Below are positions 13,601 through 25,600 of a stretch of DNA of 44,399 nucleotides, piece by piece. The stretch comes from Pelargonium nanum. Taxonomy: Eukaryota; Streptophyta; Magnoliopsida; Geraniales; Geraniaceae. The stretch lies in the NCBI GenBank assembly GCA_036897485.1, contig JAYMTF010000220.1, forward strand, positions 1 through 44,399, given 5' to 3'. The position numbers and the translations under genes were made by a program. The notes beneath the pieces are model-generated. The model saw nothing but the letters and a program-made list of their open reading frames with translations, had not been told where the DNA came from and ran no database searches. Numbering within the stretch: the first letter of the stretch is position 1; each line of letters opens with the position of its first letter.

Positions 13601-16600
13601 GAGTGAGATGTAATTAGCTGTCTTGCTTTTGGTAATGCAATTCTTACATGGTTGGCCGTTGGCCTGCCTTGCTACCTTTTCTCCTGTTGTTTGCCTATGT
13701 TCTCATATGCAGATCCACTTTTTTCTTCAAACATTATGCTTCTAGGTATCTGCATGCCATCGTATATTGTGAGCCAGTGTAGCGATGACACTGATGTTGT
13801 TAAGCAGTTGGAGAACATCTACGAGGTTTGTTTACTAGATTTATTTATACTTTGAAATCATATGCATGGTCATTTAACCTTGTGTATAAATTTTATTCCA
13901 TACAGACTTTTTTGAGAAGGTTTAGTGAAGATGAGAGTAAACTAGAAACACATCTTGGGTCTGACAAGCATACTCTTTCTGAGGCGAATGCGACTGTGTG
14001 CTGTGATTTTCCTCCTGAAATAATGTGCAGGAAGTCTGGCTTCAATAGCTGGCTTGACATTGTTCCCATAATTGACAGTACAAGTTTTTTCTTGGACATT
14101 GAGTTATTGAAGGAGCTATCATCAATTCTTTTGCTTGAGCCTGAAGAAGCTATGCAAGTAAGCTAGCTACTAACAATGCGTATTGTCTGCTTTACTTGAT
14201 TGAGTGGTGTTTACCTGTGCTGTTTTCTAATTAGGATGTCTTAGTATGTTCTCACGTAAGATTTCCTATAAACCATTTGTTCTTGTTAAATTTCAATAAT
14301 GGGCTACAATATAATGACTTGGGCTTCCACTACTAAAAGGTCAACCTTGTTAGTAGAGTTTAACTTGCACCATTATATTTAGCCACTTTCCTTTATATTT
14401 TACCACTGCGGAACACATTATCACCCACTTCAACACTCCCCTCACGTGCGAGTCTCACATTCTTCTTTTGTCGGTGAGCTTGACACACACACAATCGGCA
14501 CTCCCCTCACTTGTAGGCATTTCTCTTCCACACGTGGGCCGCTGCGGGCATGACCATCTGCAAGCGGCCAGAGATCACATGGGGAGGCATCAAAACCAGC
14601 TTTCATACCATGTTAAATTTTAATGTTGGGCTACAATATAATGGTTTAGGCTTTCACTACTAAAAGGTCAACCTTATTAGTAGGGTTTCACTTGCACCAT
14701 TATATTTAGCCACTATCCTTTATATTTTACCAATGTGGGACACATTATTACCCACTTCAACAGTTCTTTAATCAAGCACATTAGATTTTATACTGTTAAC
14801 TTCAGTCATATCTCTTGGTAAATAGTAGTTGTGAGTGCAACAAATTTTGTTGCCTTGAACAGCAAAACAAGAAATTAAAGTTTATATGGCCCATCTCAGT
14901 ATCCTATTGCACCCTATACATTAGATATTTTGTGGTGCCTCTGGAATTCTTTTTGTTTATTTATTATTACTTTAGCATGTTTTATTTGCTTCAGAGCTGC
15001 ATGTTCTTATTGTTAGTTTTCTTTTCTTCTATCAAATGACAGCCCTTGGATAGCTTACGCGACCGCCTGAGTCATGCATTGAATTTTTCGTTGAATTTCT
15101 CATCGAGACCACCCCAATGTTTTTCACCACATAAAAAGATTCTGTTGTTGGGGGAAGAGGCTTCTGTTGATGCAGGTCAATTTCATACTTGTTACTTGTC
15201 AGTACTCTGTATATCCAATTTACTTATATTTCATCATTTCTTTGTGTTACAGTGGATACACATATGGCCAGTTATGTACTTGAAATGTGGTATAGGTGGC
15301 ACCAATATTTATGGAGTCACTGTTCTGTTCCTTTCAAGGTATTTTGTTGATTTGCAGAGTTGTTGCTGTGAAGGTTTCATTCTTTTGATTGAGCAATATC
15401 TTAATTGTATGCTTATTGGCATGCAGAATGATGCAAGTGCTGATACGCCACAATCCAATTTACTGATTCATCCTGTGATCACATCAACGATTGTCAATAT
15501 TTTGTAAGATAATTTCTATGACGTTTGTGCTTGTACTTTTTTATATGTAATCAGGCCTGGCATTCATTTCAACCTTATAATATGATCTATCAATTTCTAT
15601 TTTCAACATTTGCAGTTTTGCACCTCTTATTTTTATTTGCTAATCTTTATTGGTTATTGCTCTCACCCATAAAGATCTGGTGGTTTCATCATAATGAAAT
15701 ACTTTCTATCTCTAGTACAATGCTTTGACATTCACTCCTTTATTTGGAGTGAAATGTATATTTTCCTTTGCTCAGTAGATGATTGGATTCTCTGCATGTA
15801 AGATCCACTGTAATTTTATTTGGATTTAATTTTAAAGTTATAAGGAGTATGGATTTTCAAAGGTTGCATGTTTTCGGTTCTTATTTATTCTGTCGCCTTT
15901 CTCAGGCAAGGTACATCTGCTATAAAGGATTATTTTGTGTACCGTTCAAAGCTTAAAGCAGCTTCACGTAGTCTTTGGACAAGTTCACGGGAGAAAGATT
16001 TGTCAAGTTGTCTTTTCCCTGCTGCTTGCTCTCTTTTCAAGCAGGTATATTTCTTTTTATCAAATTTAGTATTTTTTTATTTTATTTTGTTTCAAGTGAT
16101 AATTGTTTCATAATGATGACATTCTTCTTACAGATTATTTATGCACACAAAAAATCATTTGATGCTGATAAATTTGCTGCAATCAAGTCAACTCTATGTT
16201 CTCTTGAGAAGGAAATGATCAAGGTATGCATTTTGTGAAATTTTAAACCATGTGATTAACCTATGGGAGTTTGATTGTTGCTTGGAGAAGAGATTCATCA
16301 TTCATATAGTTACGTCCTTTTTTAGCTTGTCCATTTTACCCCAGAAATTCATGTGCTTTTGATGTACAATGGAGCTGTACTGTATAAATACAATTGGTGC
16401 TTGGTTTTTTTAAAATATCAAAATTTGTACAAAATATTGTAATTCGCTATTATAGCTATACCTTTCTTTTGGCTGCAGGAAAACTCAATCCAGCATCTTA
16501 GCTCTCTTATCGCTTCATCTAATCATCAGCAACTAAAATCCTTGGTGAATAAACATATTGAGCCGCTGCTTGAAGAGCTCTATCCTCAACCCTCATCTAC

Positions 16601-19600
16601 TGGTACTTTGTGTATATTTTCTTTTCCTTTTTTGGTGCCTGCTATTGCAATTACCACTTGTGGATCCCAATTTGTTTCTGTATGGGGTTTGAGATCATAG
16701 ATTGTTTGTTATCCTTTATTTTGTAGACTTCATGTTTCCATAGTAGTACAATGTTATATTTCCATAGAACGGTCATTGAATATTATATTTCATTTTGTAG
16801 ACATTCACTATAATCTTGGCCGTGCTTGGTTACGGATTGGAGGGTTACGTTTTCAGCTCTTGCTTAGCTGTGATGATAAGGATCCTACCAAGAAGTATTT
16901 TTTGAAGTGCTCACAGTTAGAAGAGAAGATTTCCAAGCTTGAGCTTGAAATTGAGGTATCGGTGGTTGAGTTTGTTTGTGCCTTGTGCTCTCAAGTTTTT
17001 ACCCTCTAGCTGCACCTCACTAACTTCACCCTATCTTCAAATTTTGTGCATAAGGGTACTGTGTTTGATATTATTTGTTGATAAACCTATTTCTGCTGTA
17101 TGATTTAATCTAGGTACGACAAGAGTGTAACCACTTAGCTGGATGCTTTGCTACAAGTAAAGCTGATAAAAAGAGAGCAGACCAATTAGAAAGTCTAAAA
17201 CTTGAGCATAGAAAGGTGCAAAGAAAGGTATGGAAGATTTATTCTATGTTTCACTTTTTTGGATTGTGGTGCCTAATTGAAATATCAATTAAATGTGGCA
17301 TTTCAATTATCTAGCATAAGATAAGGTGAATTACGGGACGAGAAATGAAAACAGGATTACAATTTTCTAATACGACTAGGATAGGTACAAATTACTTAAC
17401 CTTCTAGAAAACATGGATGCCTAACTATAACATCATAGTTTTTTCTTGTTGAGCCTTCCATTTGATATAAAGAACATTCTCTACTTGATTGTAGAAAGAG
17501 GGACATGTAAAGATTGAATATGTTTAAGGGCAGATTTTTGGGTTCATGTTTAACACATGATTCTACCGAACATCACTGATTCACTGTTTCTTCTTTACCG
17601 CTGCTACCCATAACCTAATGTAGCTAGCTGTTTATATTTATAAAAGGGTGAAAAGTAGATGGATGAAATGTTTTTATCCTTGATTTCTAAATTTTATCAA
17701 GTCTGTTATCTTTCTCATGTACTTTTTGTCCAACAAATAACTTTGTATCCTTATACTCAGATTGTATTCCGCTCTGATCCCAAAAAATTCAAGAAATTAA
17801 AATATGAATGCAAGAAATTTTTTGATGATTATTTCGAGAAATTCTTGGGTTTGGTGATGAATATTAGCAGCATGGACTTGCAACAGATTGTCAGCAAAGT
17901 GAGGAACTGGCAGGTATGTCAGTTATGAATGTAATTTGAATTTAACTTATTACATCTGGTGAAGGCCTCGATTCAATTGGATGGTTATCAATATGTTTTC
18001 CATTTTTCTAATTGAATTCCCAGGAAGATGCAATCAGTTTTGTTGAACGATTATTGGATGAGTATCCTGCTTATGATGATATAGTTCAGCCAGTTCAAGT
18101 TGCAATGTATGAAATGAAACTTGGCTTGTCGTTGGTTCTGTCAAGTGCTATGCAGAATTCATTTCTGAGAAGAGTTGAAGAAGATAATATTGATCGGGTT
18201 ATGGTAATAGACTACAGCTCACAGTTATCTTTTTCCAACATTAAATATAACTTATGATTTTAGAGTTATCCATTAGCTATAAAGGTCTGACAAAGATATT
18301 GTGGCAGGAAACAATCCATGAATTCATAAGATATCCAAGAGGTTGTGCATTTGAGCCCACCTCTGCTAATCATGAAACTTTGCTATCAAATCACCCAACA
18401 AAAAGCTGGGCACTTGATTTTAATTTGCTCGAGAAGTTAGTTGCTGTATCTAGTGACGCCAGTGCTGATAAAGCGGTTTGTGTCTTAAATACAATGATTA
18501 ATTTAGTTCCATCAATTTTTTATACTGTAGTTGGGCACAAACGATGTTCATTTACATTTTATTTATTCAGTTGCAGATTTCGGAATCTCATGCAAAAGCT
18601 GCTCTCCATCAAAATATTCTTCTTCGTGTTGCACTTTCTGTAGCCAATGCACGAATCATGGATAAGGCATCTTATATGGTGAGATTATTTGTTGAAGTGA
18701 TTTGTGTCTTTCTAGCTTTATTTAGTGGTATGTTTATCTGATTCAAGAACATGCTATAAATCAGCTACTCGATAAAATCTTCAATGATTTTACGAACCTC
18801 TGGATGAATATGAAAGTTCAAACAAAAACCAAAGAAGATTATGATGCTCAACAATTCAAGTTCAGGCCTCGTGCATTTACAATTGATAGCGTTGTAGAAG
18901 TTGACATATCAAGTCTCGGCAAGTTGTTCACTAATGATAGTTTTTCTGAATGGAAAGAGTCTGAAGAAGATCTTACTGAAATGGTAACGTATCTATTCAC
19001 TATTTTTCATTTTCTGCTTTTATTGTCCTCTTAACGCTTCATCTGTTCAGATGGAAGGTGATGAGAGACATGAAAGTTTAGAGGATGAATGGAGCCTGAT
19101 GGAAGAAACCGTCTTGAACAACATGGTCTACATTCATAATCAATTGTTTGGATCAGTTAATCTTGTCCTTGCTGTAAGTTTGTTTAATTCTCAGAAGGTT
19201 GTAGGATTTTTTTTACTGGTCATATTCTTGCATTATGTCTTGATGACATGCTGATGATGCTATGGTTTTGCTTGATATTCCATTGACTTGTGCGAATGTT
19301 TTTCTCTTTGACATGCATTTTGCAATCCAGTATCACTCTTAATGTACACTATGTGATATGTTTTTTCTTTACTCAGCCTGGAAAATTCCATGTCTCTGAT
19401 GTGGATAGACTGCTTTCCTTTGGTGACTCTTACTCATTGGGAGTGGGGATGATCAAAGGTGACTCAAAACCTGCATAAAAGATTGAATCTATATTCTTTT
19501 TCCTAAAGCATATATTTACTCTCCCTTTATCTTTCCAGGTTTAGGGGGTCTATCATCTTCCAGCTTGGATGCTAAGCTTGTTCCAGAGCATTTACTCCGC

Positions 19601-22600
19601 CTTTGCTTGGAGCATAAAGGATTGTTTGTTTCATCTTCTGATTCAGCTCACAAATATAATTTTTACAAGGTTTGAAACTTAGATGCTTGAATAGTTTGGT
19701 GTCCTTGTCTTATCACTTCTTGTTTTGATGTGTTTTTTATTCTTGTGGTCTAGGATTCAAATGCCCCTTCAATGTCCAAGATGGTTGAGTTGCTTACTTC
19801 ACTTAAGCAGCGGGTTATTTCTCTTTTGACTGAGTGGGAAGATCATGCTGGTCTTCAGAAAATTTTGGATGTGGTTGAAATGCTTTTGGTTATTCCTTTA
19901 AACACCCCTCTGGCTAAGGTAGCATATTCTGTGTAGCTTATTCTTCGTGTTTTGGATGCAAAAAGGTCAAATCTCAGTTTTGCAACTATGTAACACTTAA
20001 CTGTTGGCCATTCATGTTGTGTCCTTATATTTAAATTCCCTAATGTTTTATTAACCGGCTGTTCCTTCCTAGTTTTTCATTGCTTATGCATACTCTGGAT
20101 TACCTTATCTCTCGTGGCATACTCATCTGTGAGCATGACAAATGACGAGTTTAACATTTTTGCTCTTTGCAGGCTCTCTCTGGATTGCAGTTTCTACTTA
20201 ACAGGATCTGGGCATTACAGGAGAGTGGTTCAAAGTTTGCTCTTGCTGGTAAGCATTTACCTTTACTTCAACACCTTTTTTTAAAAAACTTTTAATCATG
20301 TTTTTTCCATGGTGGCTACAGAGCTGGAAAATATCATTGCTCTGGCATCCTCATGGCAAAAGATGGAGTTCGATTCTTGGCCTGCTTTGCTTGATGCTGT
20401 GCAGGATCAGTATGAGAAAAATGCTGGGAAGGTAAATTATAGCCTTTAAAATTTGTAAAACTAAATCTCATTTCCATTATATTGGTTAGGGAAATAAACT
20501 ACTAGCATCTATAGCAACAAACATGTGACTGTGGCTATATCTGTTTGGTCTACTTTTGATTCATCAATTCCATGTGTTGGTTGCAGTTGTGGTTTCCCTT
20601 ATATTCAGTTCTTCATCGTGATTCAGCCGATGTTGCTGGATATAACCAGTCTACAATACAGAGGTATGTGCTAAATTTTCTGTGTGGCTTGGATATGTAC
20701 TTTTTTTTATGTGACCTTGACTAACACTAGTAGTACTTTCAGTTTGGAAGAATTCATTCAAACATCCAGCCTTGGTGAATTCCGAAAACGCCTTCAACTT
20801 CTGTTGGCATTCCATGGTCAGATCAATGCTGGTAAATGCTTGAAAATTTGTTCAAGGTAAGTCATAACAAATACTTTTTTTTTCTCTTTCATTCTGTTAT
20901 ATTTCTTGTATTGAGAGTGAGAGAAAGAGAGACTATTCTTCCATTATTTTACGTTTGTTACATCATGCAGCAATTCCAAGATGGAGAACCTTATGATTAT
21001 ATACAATGTATTTGGATTCTATGTGCAATTCTTGCCATTGTGAGTTCCCTGCCTTATTGAAACTATAAAATGTACTACTTTGTTCAAGAATCTGGAGGTT
21101 GCATGGGTTATTTATAATAACTTTTTTACTACTGACAGAGTAATGGAGCACATGGAAACTAATAGAAAGAATATTGAGACGGAACTGAAACAACTATTGA
21201 AGCTATGTCGATGGGACCGTATGGAAAATAATTTGTCCTTTGAAAACTCAAAAAGGACCCGCCAGAAGCTCAAGAAACTTATAAAAAAGTACACTGTAAG
21301 TATATCACCTTGTGCATAGTTACTCTGTCCACATTCGATGATTAGACATTTTTATAATCGAGATTTCAGAGTCAGGACAACTCTACTCCTAGAACCCTAA
21401 TTTGACCTTATATACATTGTCCAGTCGGTTATTGATTAGTTTGTGCTGTTTTCTTTGTATATTTCCCTTTTTCTTATAATTGATAGAAATTGTGTGTAAT
21501 AATCATTACAAACCATCCCTGACAAATGCTTAATCATATCTACGTAGCATAAAGTTTCTACATATGAAAGGCAACTTGCCTTGATGGACCTTGTTTCTTA
21601 ACTTATCATAAATACTGGGCAATATATGTATGGTACATAGAGGTTTCAATTGTTTCATTCATTTGATGAGAATCTATGTGGTGCTGATTTATTGGTACAG
21701 GATCTACTGCAACAGCCGGTAATGCTTATTCTTAATAAGGAAGCAGCACAGTATGCAGCAAAAGCTCAATCTTCTCAAGGCCCAACTCCCCTCAGTAGTT
21801 TTTCAGACAAGAATGTAGAGATATTGAACTCTGCTTTACATTTGACACAGTTAAAAGATGAAGACAGGTGAATTATACATCTGCTTTAGTTATTTTGAAT
21901 GCTACATCCAACCAACTTCCTCCAATGTGAATGAGATTAACTGATTATCTGACTTCTCTGGTATAGGTTTATGTGGCTCTCCAAATGGACAGAAAAAGTA
22001 AATCAAGCGTTGCAAGACTTGCATCCTGGAGGGACATCTGATATTGACAATTCATACTCAGGTTTTATTAGTTCTTTTATTTTCTTTTATTCATGTCTAT
22101 CTGTGCCAAGCAGTCTTGTGACGTTATTTATCTGCAGATATTCCAAGTATCATTCCACAATCCTCTACTTTCGAGTCTGCATGCCATATATACCAGGAAG
22201 AATGGACTGTTGTATGGCATACACTCGAAAATATATGTGAAACCACGTCAGGATGTAGTGATCGCTGGAAGGTTATTGGCAAGAGAATTGGGAAGAGGAG
22301 GGATTTGGATGAACTTTTGAAGTTGTTAGAGAGCAGTGGGTTGCGTAGGCACGGGTTTATGGCTGTGCAGGTAATATGCCCCTCCTTTTATGTGGTATAC
22401 ATTGCTTGAGTTATTTCACATGAACATGTAAAATCTAAAGTTGTTTTTTCTTCTAATGATGGGCAATTCATAGGATCAACTCAATTCCAACCAGTTATCT
22501 TTACGGTTCCTTGGACCATCATATGATGTGCATCATTTGCTGCCGGAAGGACGTAGACTTACTCGTGGAACTTCTGATATTGTTGATTCAAGTGAAGTCC

Positions 22601-25600
22601 AAAGTGCTGATTGGAAAACAGTCAATGAATATTATTTCAAGAGCATGGCATCAGTGCTGGTTTTGCAGCAGATTTGCCTAAAGTTTCACAAAGACTTTTC
22701 TCTTGAGCAGGTAATTTTTTCATTGCCAAACATTACTCGAAGTTTCCTTGTTAGTTCAGTTGCTTTAGTCGTCAACTTGGCTTTTATGCTCTATACTATC
22801 ATATCTTCCAATGTAGTATGGATTCTTCAACCTTGAAGAATTGTCCCAGTTGTCCCAGTTATATATATATATTTGTGTTCTAATAGTTTTCCCATTGCAA
22901 TGTAGGTTAATAGGTCGGCCTCTTTTCTCGACCATCTTATTGCCATTCAACAGGAGCATCGGGCTGCGGCTTATAGTTTCACTGAGCATTTGAAGCGCTT
23001 GCAGAAATGTACATCTGCTTTGGGATCTTTGTGTTCTAGTTCCTCTCAGAGCTCCAATGCTCAAAGTGGGCATGCTGTTAAGAAGTTTATGTGGGAACAA
23101 AAAGTGTGTACTAGTGATATTATTTCCTGTGTGGATGTTTTTCCTCCTTTTTAACATGGCAACTGAGCTCGTTTATTTATCTTAATATTGCAGCTTATAT
23201 TTGATAGCTTGTATGAGACCTCAAACGAAGAATTGCTGTTGCTAAGAACAGTTGAAAGTACCCATTTGAACGGTTGTCAAAGTGTCAAAGCTGCAGCAAA
23301 CAAGGTTCTAGATTTCATAACGGAATTTAATCACGTTTTTCGGGAGTCCAAGGTTCGTTATTTATTTATTTGTAATTTCTTGGGTGTAATAGACCTTGCA
23401 TCTTACTCATTAGAACATTCTGACAGGAATCACTGGATAATAATTTTGTTGGTCGTGATGGAGCTATAACCACAATGGCTGGTTCATTATATCCTCATGT
23501 TGTGTCAGTTCAAGAAGAACAGATGGTCGCTCAGAACTTTCTGGTCATTAAAAAATTCCACGAGCGCCTCTCTGATTTTCGACAAGATTTTGATGGAAAC
23601 TCAGTTGAAGAGGCTCTGCTACATCACTTTGATAATGTGATAGAGAAGGTATCTTCTTTTTTTAACTTCCTTTTCTTCTATAAATTTGAGGAGCATCTCT
23701 TTCATTTTCATGGTTTTTTAGTGGGATATTTTTTTCTTCTGTATTTGAAGCCATAGTGGTCTGTCATAGAAACATTGCTCATACTTCTTGCAACTCGTGC
23801 AGGGTAAACTGTTGGAAAATCAATTCAATTCTTCAACTGTGTTAGGGAATGTTTCAAAGGATCTATGCCAAGATATCAGTATTTACAATAACAAAAATTC
23901 TGATCCTAAAGCTGATTGTGGTGGAGCCCTCAAAAGAATATGGTCAAATACAATGGATACATTGCAAAAACTGAGTTCATTGAATAATGGCGATGCTTCA
24001 TCTGAATCATTGGGGAAAGTTACGTCCTCGAAATCTCTATTTGAAGCCTATGCAGCAAATTTGAACGTGGATCAGTTATGTGATGATCTTGAAACAATTT
24101 TCCACGCTGTAAGTTTTATCATATTGATCTTTGTGATATTTAAGAAGATTTTTCCGATTTCATTTACTTACCTTATACAATGTGTTATGTTCAGCAAAAT
24201 CATTCTAGCCATGGAGCTCCCGGACTTTCTTCCCACACTCAAGGACAGCTTAAGCATCTACATGTATTGTTGGACCTGTTATTAGACTTCGGCAATAGTC
24301 TTCTGCAAGATTTTTTGACTGTCCATAAAACAGTTAGTTTCTTATCTCAGGCTCCTTATTTTGTTTCTCGTTTGCATCTTATTTCAATATTTTGTCTGCT
24401 TTTCTTTACTTTGAGATGATCTTGTCGTTCAAACCAAATCATTTATCAATCTTTAGCACATATATGCATTTCTGTCTGAAGATTTTGTCATTCAAATTCA
24501 ATCATTAATCAATCTTAGCTCGTAACTTCATATACAGATTCTCACATTGTCATATCACTGTTAAATTCTTGAATACTATAACACATGTCTGCGTTTTTTT
24601 CCTACTCTTTCCTGACTTTTGACCTATCTTCTCTTCCATTATCAGAATACTAGATTTTCCGAGTTGAACCACCACTAACTCTATATGCTTGCACGCAGGT
24701 GTCTATAATGACTCACATTCTTGCGAAAGTCTTTGCTTCATTATACTCCCAAGGATTTGGTGCTTCTACTGAAGATCAGGAAGATGACGCTGGCGGCGAT
24801 GTACCCCAAGATAGTAGTGGAACGGGTATGGGGGAGGGTGCGGGAAAGAATGATGTCAGCGATCAGATAAATGATGAAGATCAACTGCTCGGAACGTCAG
24901 AAAAGGTAGTATGTTGGGCCCTTTAAAATAGGTTTCATGTTCTCTATATAGCTTTTTCTTTTCTTTTTCTAGCATGTGATTCTGAGATCGTTTGTCAACT
25001 TAATTGTTCCGCAGGATGGAGAGGAACAAGATGCCTCTGATAAAGTACCTGATAATAACAATAAAGGAATTGAAATGGAGCAAGATTTTGAGGCTGATGC
25101 AGTTAGTATTAGTGAGGACTCGGGAGAGGATAACGATGAAGATGGTGGGGATGAGGATGATCAGCTGGAGTCTGCAATGGGAGAAAATGGAGCTGAGAGT
25201 GAAGTAATCGATGAGAAACTATGGGATAAGGAAGATGAGGAGAACCCCGATGAGACAAAAGAGAAGTATGAGGCTGGGTCATCTGTTAAAGATACCGATA
25301 TGAGCTCTCGAGAGCTTAGGGCCAAGGAAGATGGGGCTACCACAGCTGATGAGCCTGAGGAACTCAACTTCGACGAAGCTAATAAAGATAATGATGAGAT
25401 TGGAAGCGAAGATGATCTGGCTGATAAGGAGAATGGTGAAGACATGAAGATGGACAAGGATGAAGCATTCACGGATCCTACAGGGTTAAAGCCTGAAGAG
25501 CTCAACCAAAATTCTGAAGAAGATACCGACATGAACGAGGACGAGGGATTGGGTTCCATGGAGGATCCGGATCCAAACGAGCTTGATGAATCAAATGAAA

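Larger units (their letters stand above)
14284..14762 (-). mobile_element. Complete TRIM (terminal-repeat retrotransposon in miniature) in an MDN1 intron
   Basis: Two 152-bp direct terminal repeats (14284-14435 and 14611-14762) begin TGTTAAAT and end TTCAACA, giving TG..CA ends. They differ at 15 positions by my count, about 90% identity. A perfect 5-bp target-site duplication GTTCT flanks the element (14279-14283 and 14763-14767). Read on the minus strand, the base after the 5' LTR starts TGGTATGAAAGC, matching the plant initiator tRNA-Met primer site TGGTATCAGAGC at 10 of 12 positions. A purine tract GTGAGGGGAG lies just before the 3' LTR. The interior is only 175 bp and non-coding, so movement must have used proteins supplied in trans. 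It sits in the intron between exons 13906-14157 and 15043-15175. Confidence 0.93.
12741..24332 (+). other. MDN1: MDN1 long helical linker (exons 27-62 in window)
   Basis: Exons: 12741-12918, 13002-13067, 13746-13825, 13906-14157, 15043-15175, 15253-15338, 15427-15503, 15906-16044, 16134-16223, 16479-16602, 16801-16955, 17114-17227, 17761-17913, 18024-18203, 18308-18475, 18577-18678, 18765-18983, 19051-19173, 19377-19458, 19539-19669, 19754-19918, 20173-20248, 20322-20431, 20587-20663, 20743-20856, 20971-21039, 21139-21295, 21701-21867, 21967-22061, 22138-22370, 22474-22710, 22906-23103, 23194-23352, 23427-23648, 23803-24108, 24195-24332. This is the low-conservation alpha-helical stalk between the AAA ring and the acidic segment. 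Anchors I recognise include GRAWLRIGGLRFQLLL and LCRWDRMEN. Introns over 300 nt without other features are 13068-13745, 15504-15905, 17228-17760 and 21296-21700; 14158-15042 carries a TRIM element. Confidence 0.88.

Noticed and set aside
13068..13745. Possible missed MDN1 exon in a 678-nt intron
   Set aside because: The flanking exons join in phase at a shared glycine codon and continue the expected midasin sequence; no extra conserved block was seen.
22765..23157. 130-codon minus-strand open frame
   Set aside because: It runs antisense over an MDN1 exon and its two flanking introns, shows no family similarity, and the sense frame is the conserved one.
25161..25559. 132-codon serine-rich open frame on the minus strand
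   Set aside because: It is the antisense of the GAT/GAA-rich acidic exon of MDN1; codon bias alone removes stops. Other antisense frames at 25662-25874 and 26124-26471 have the same origin.
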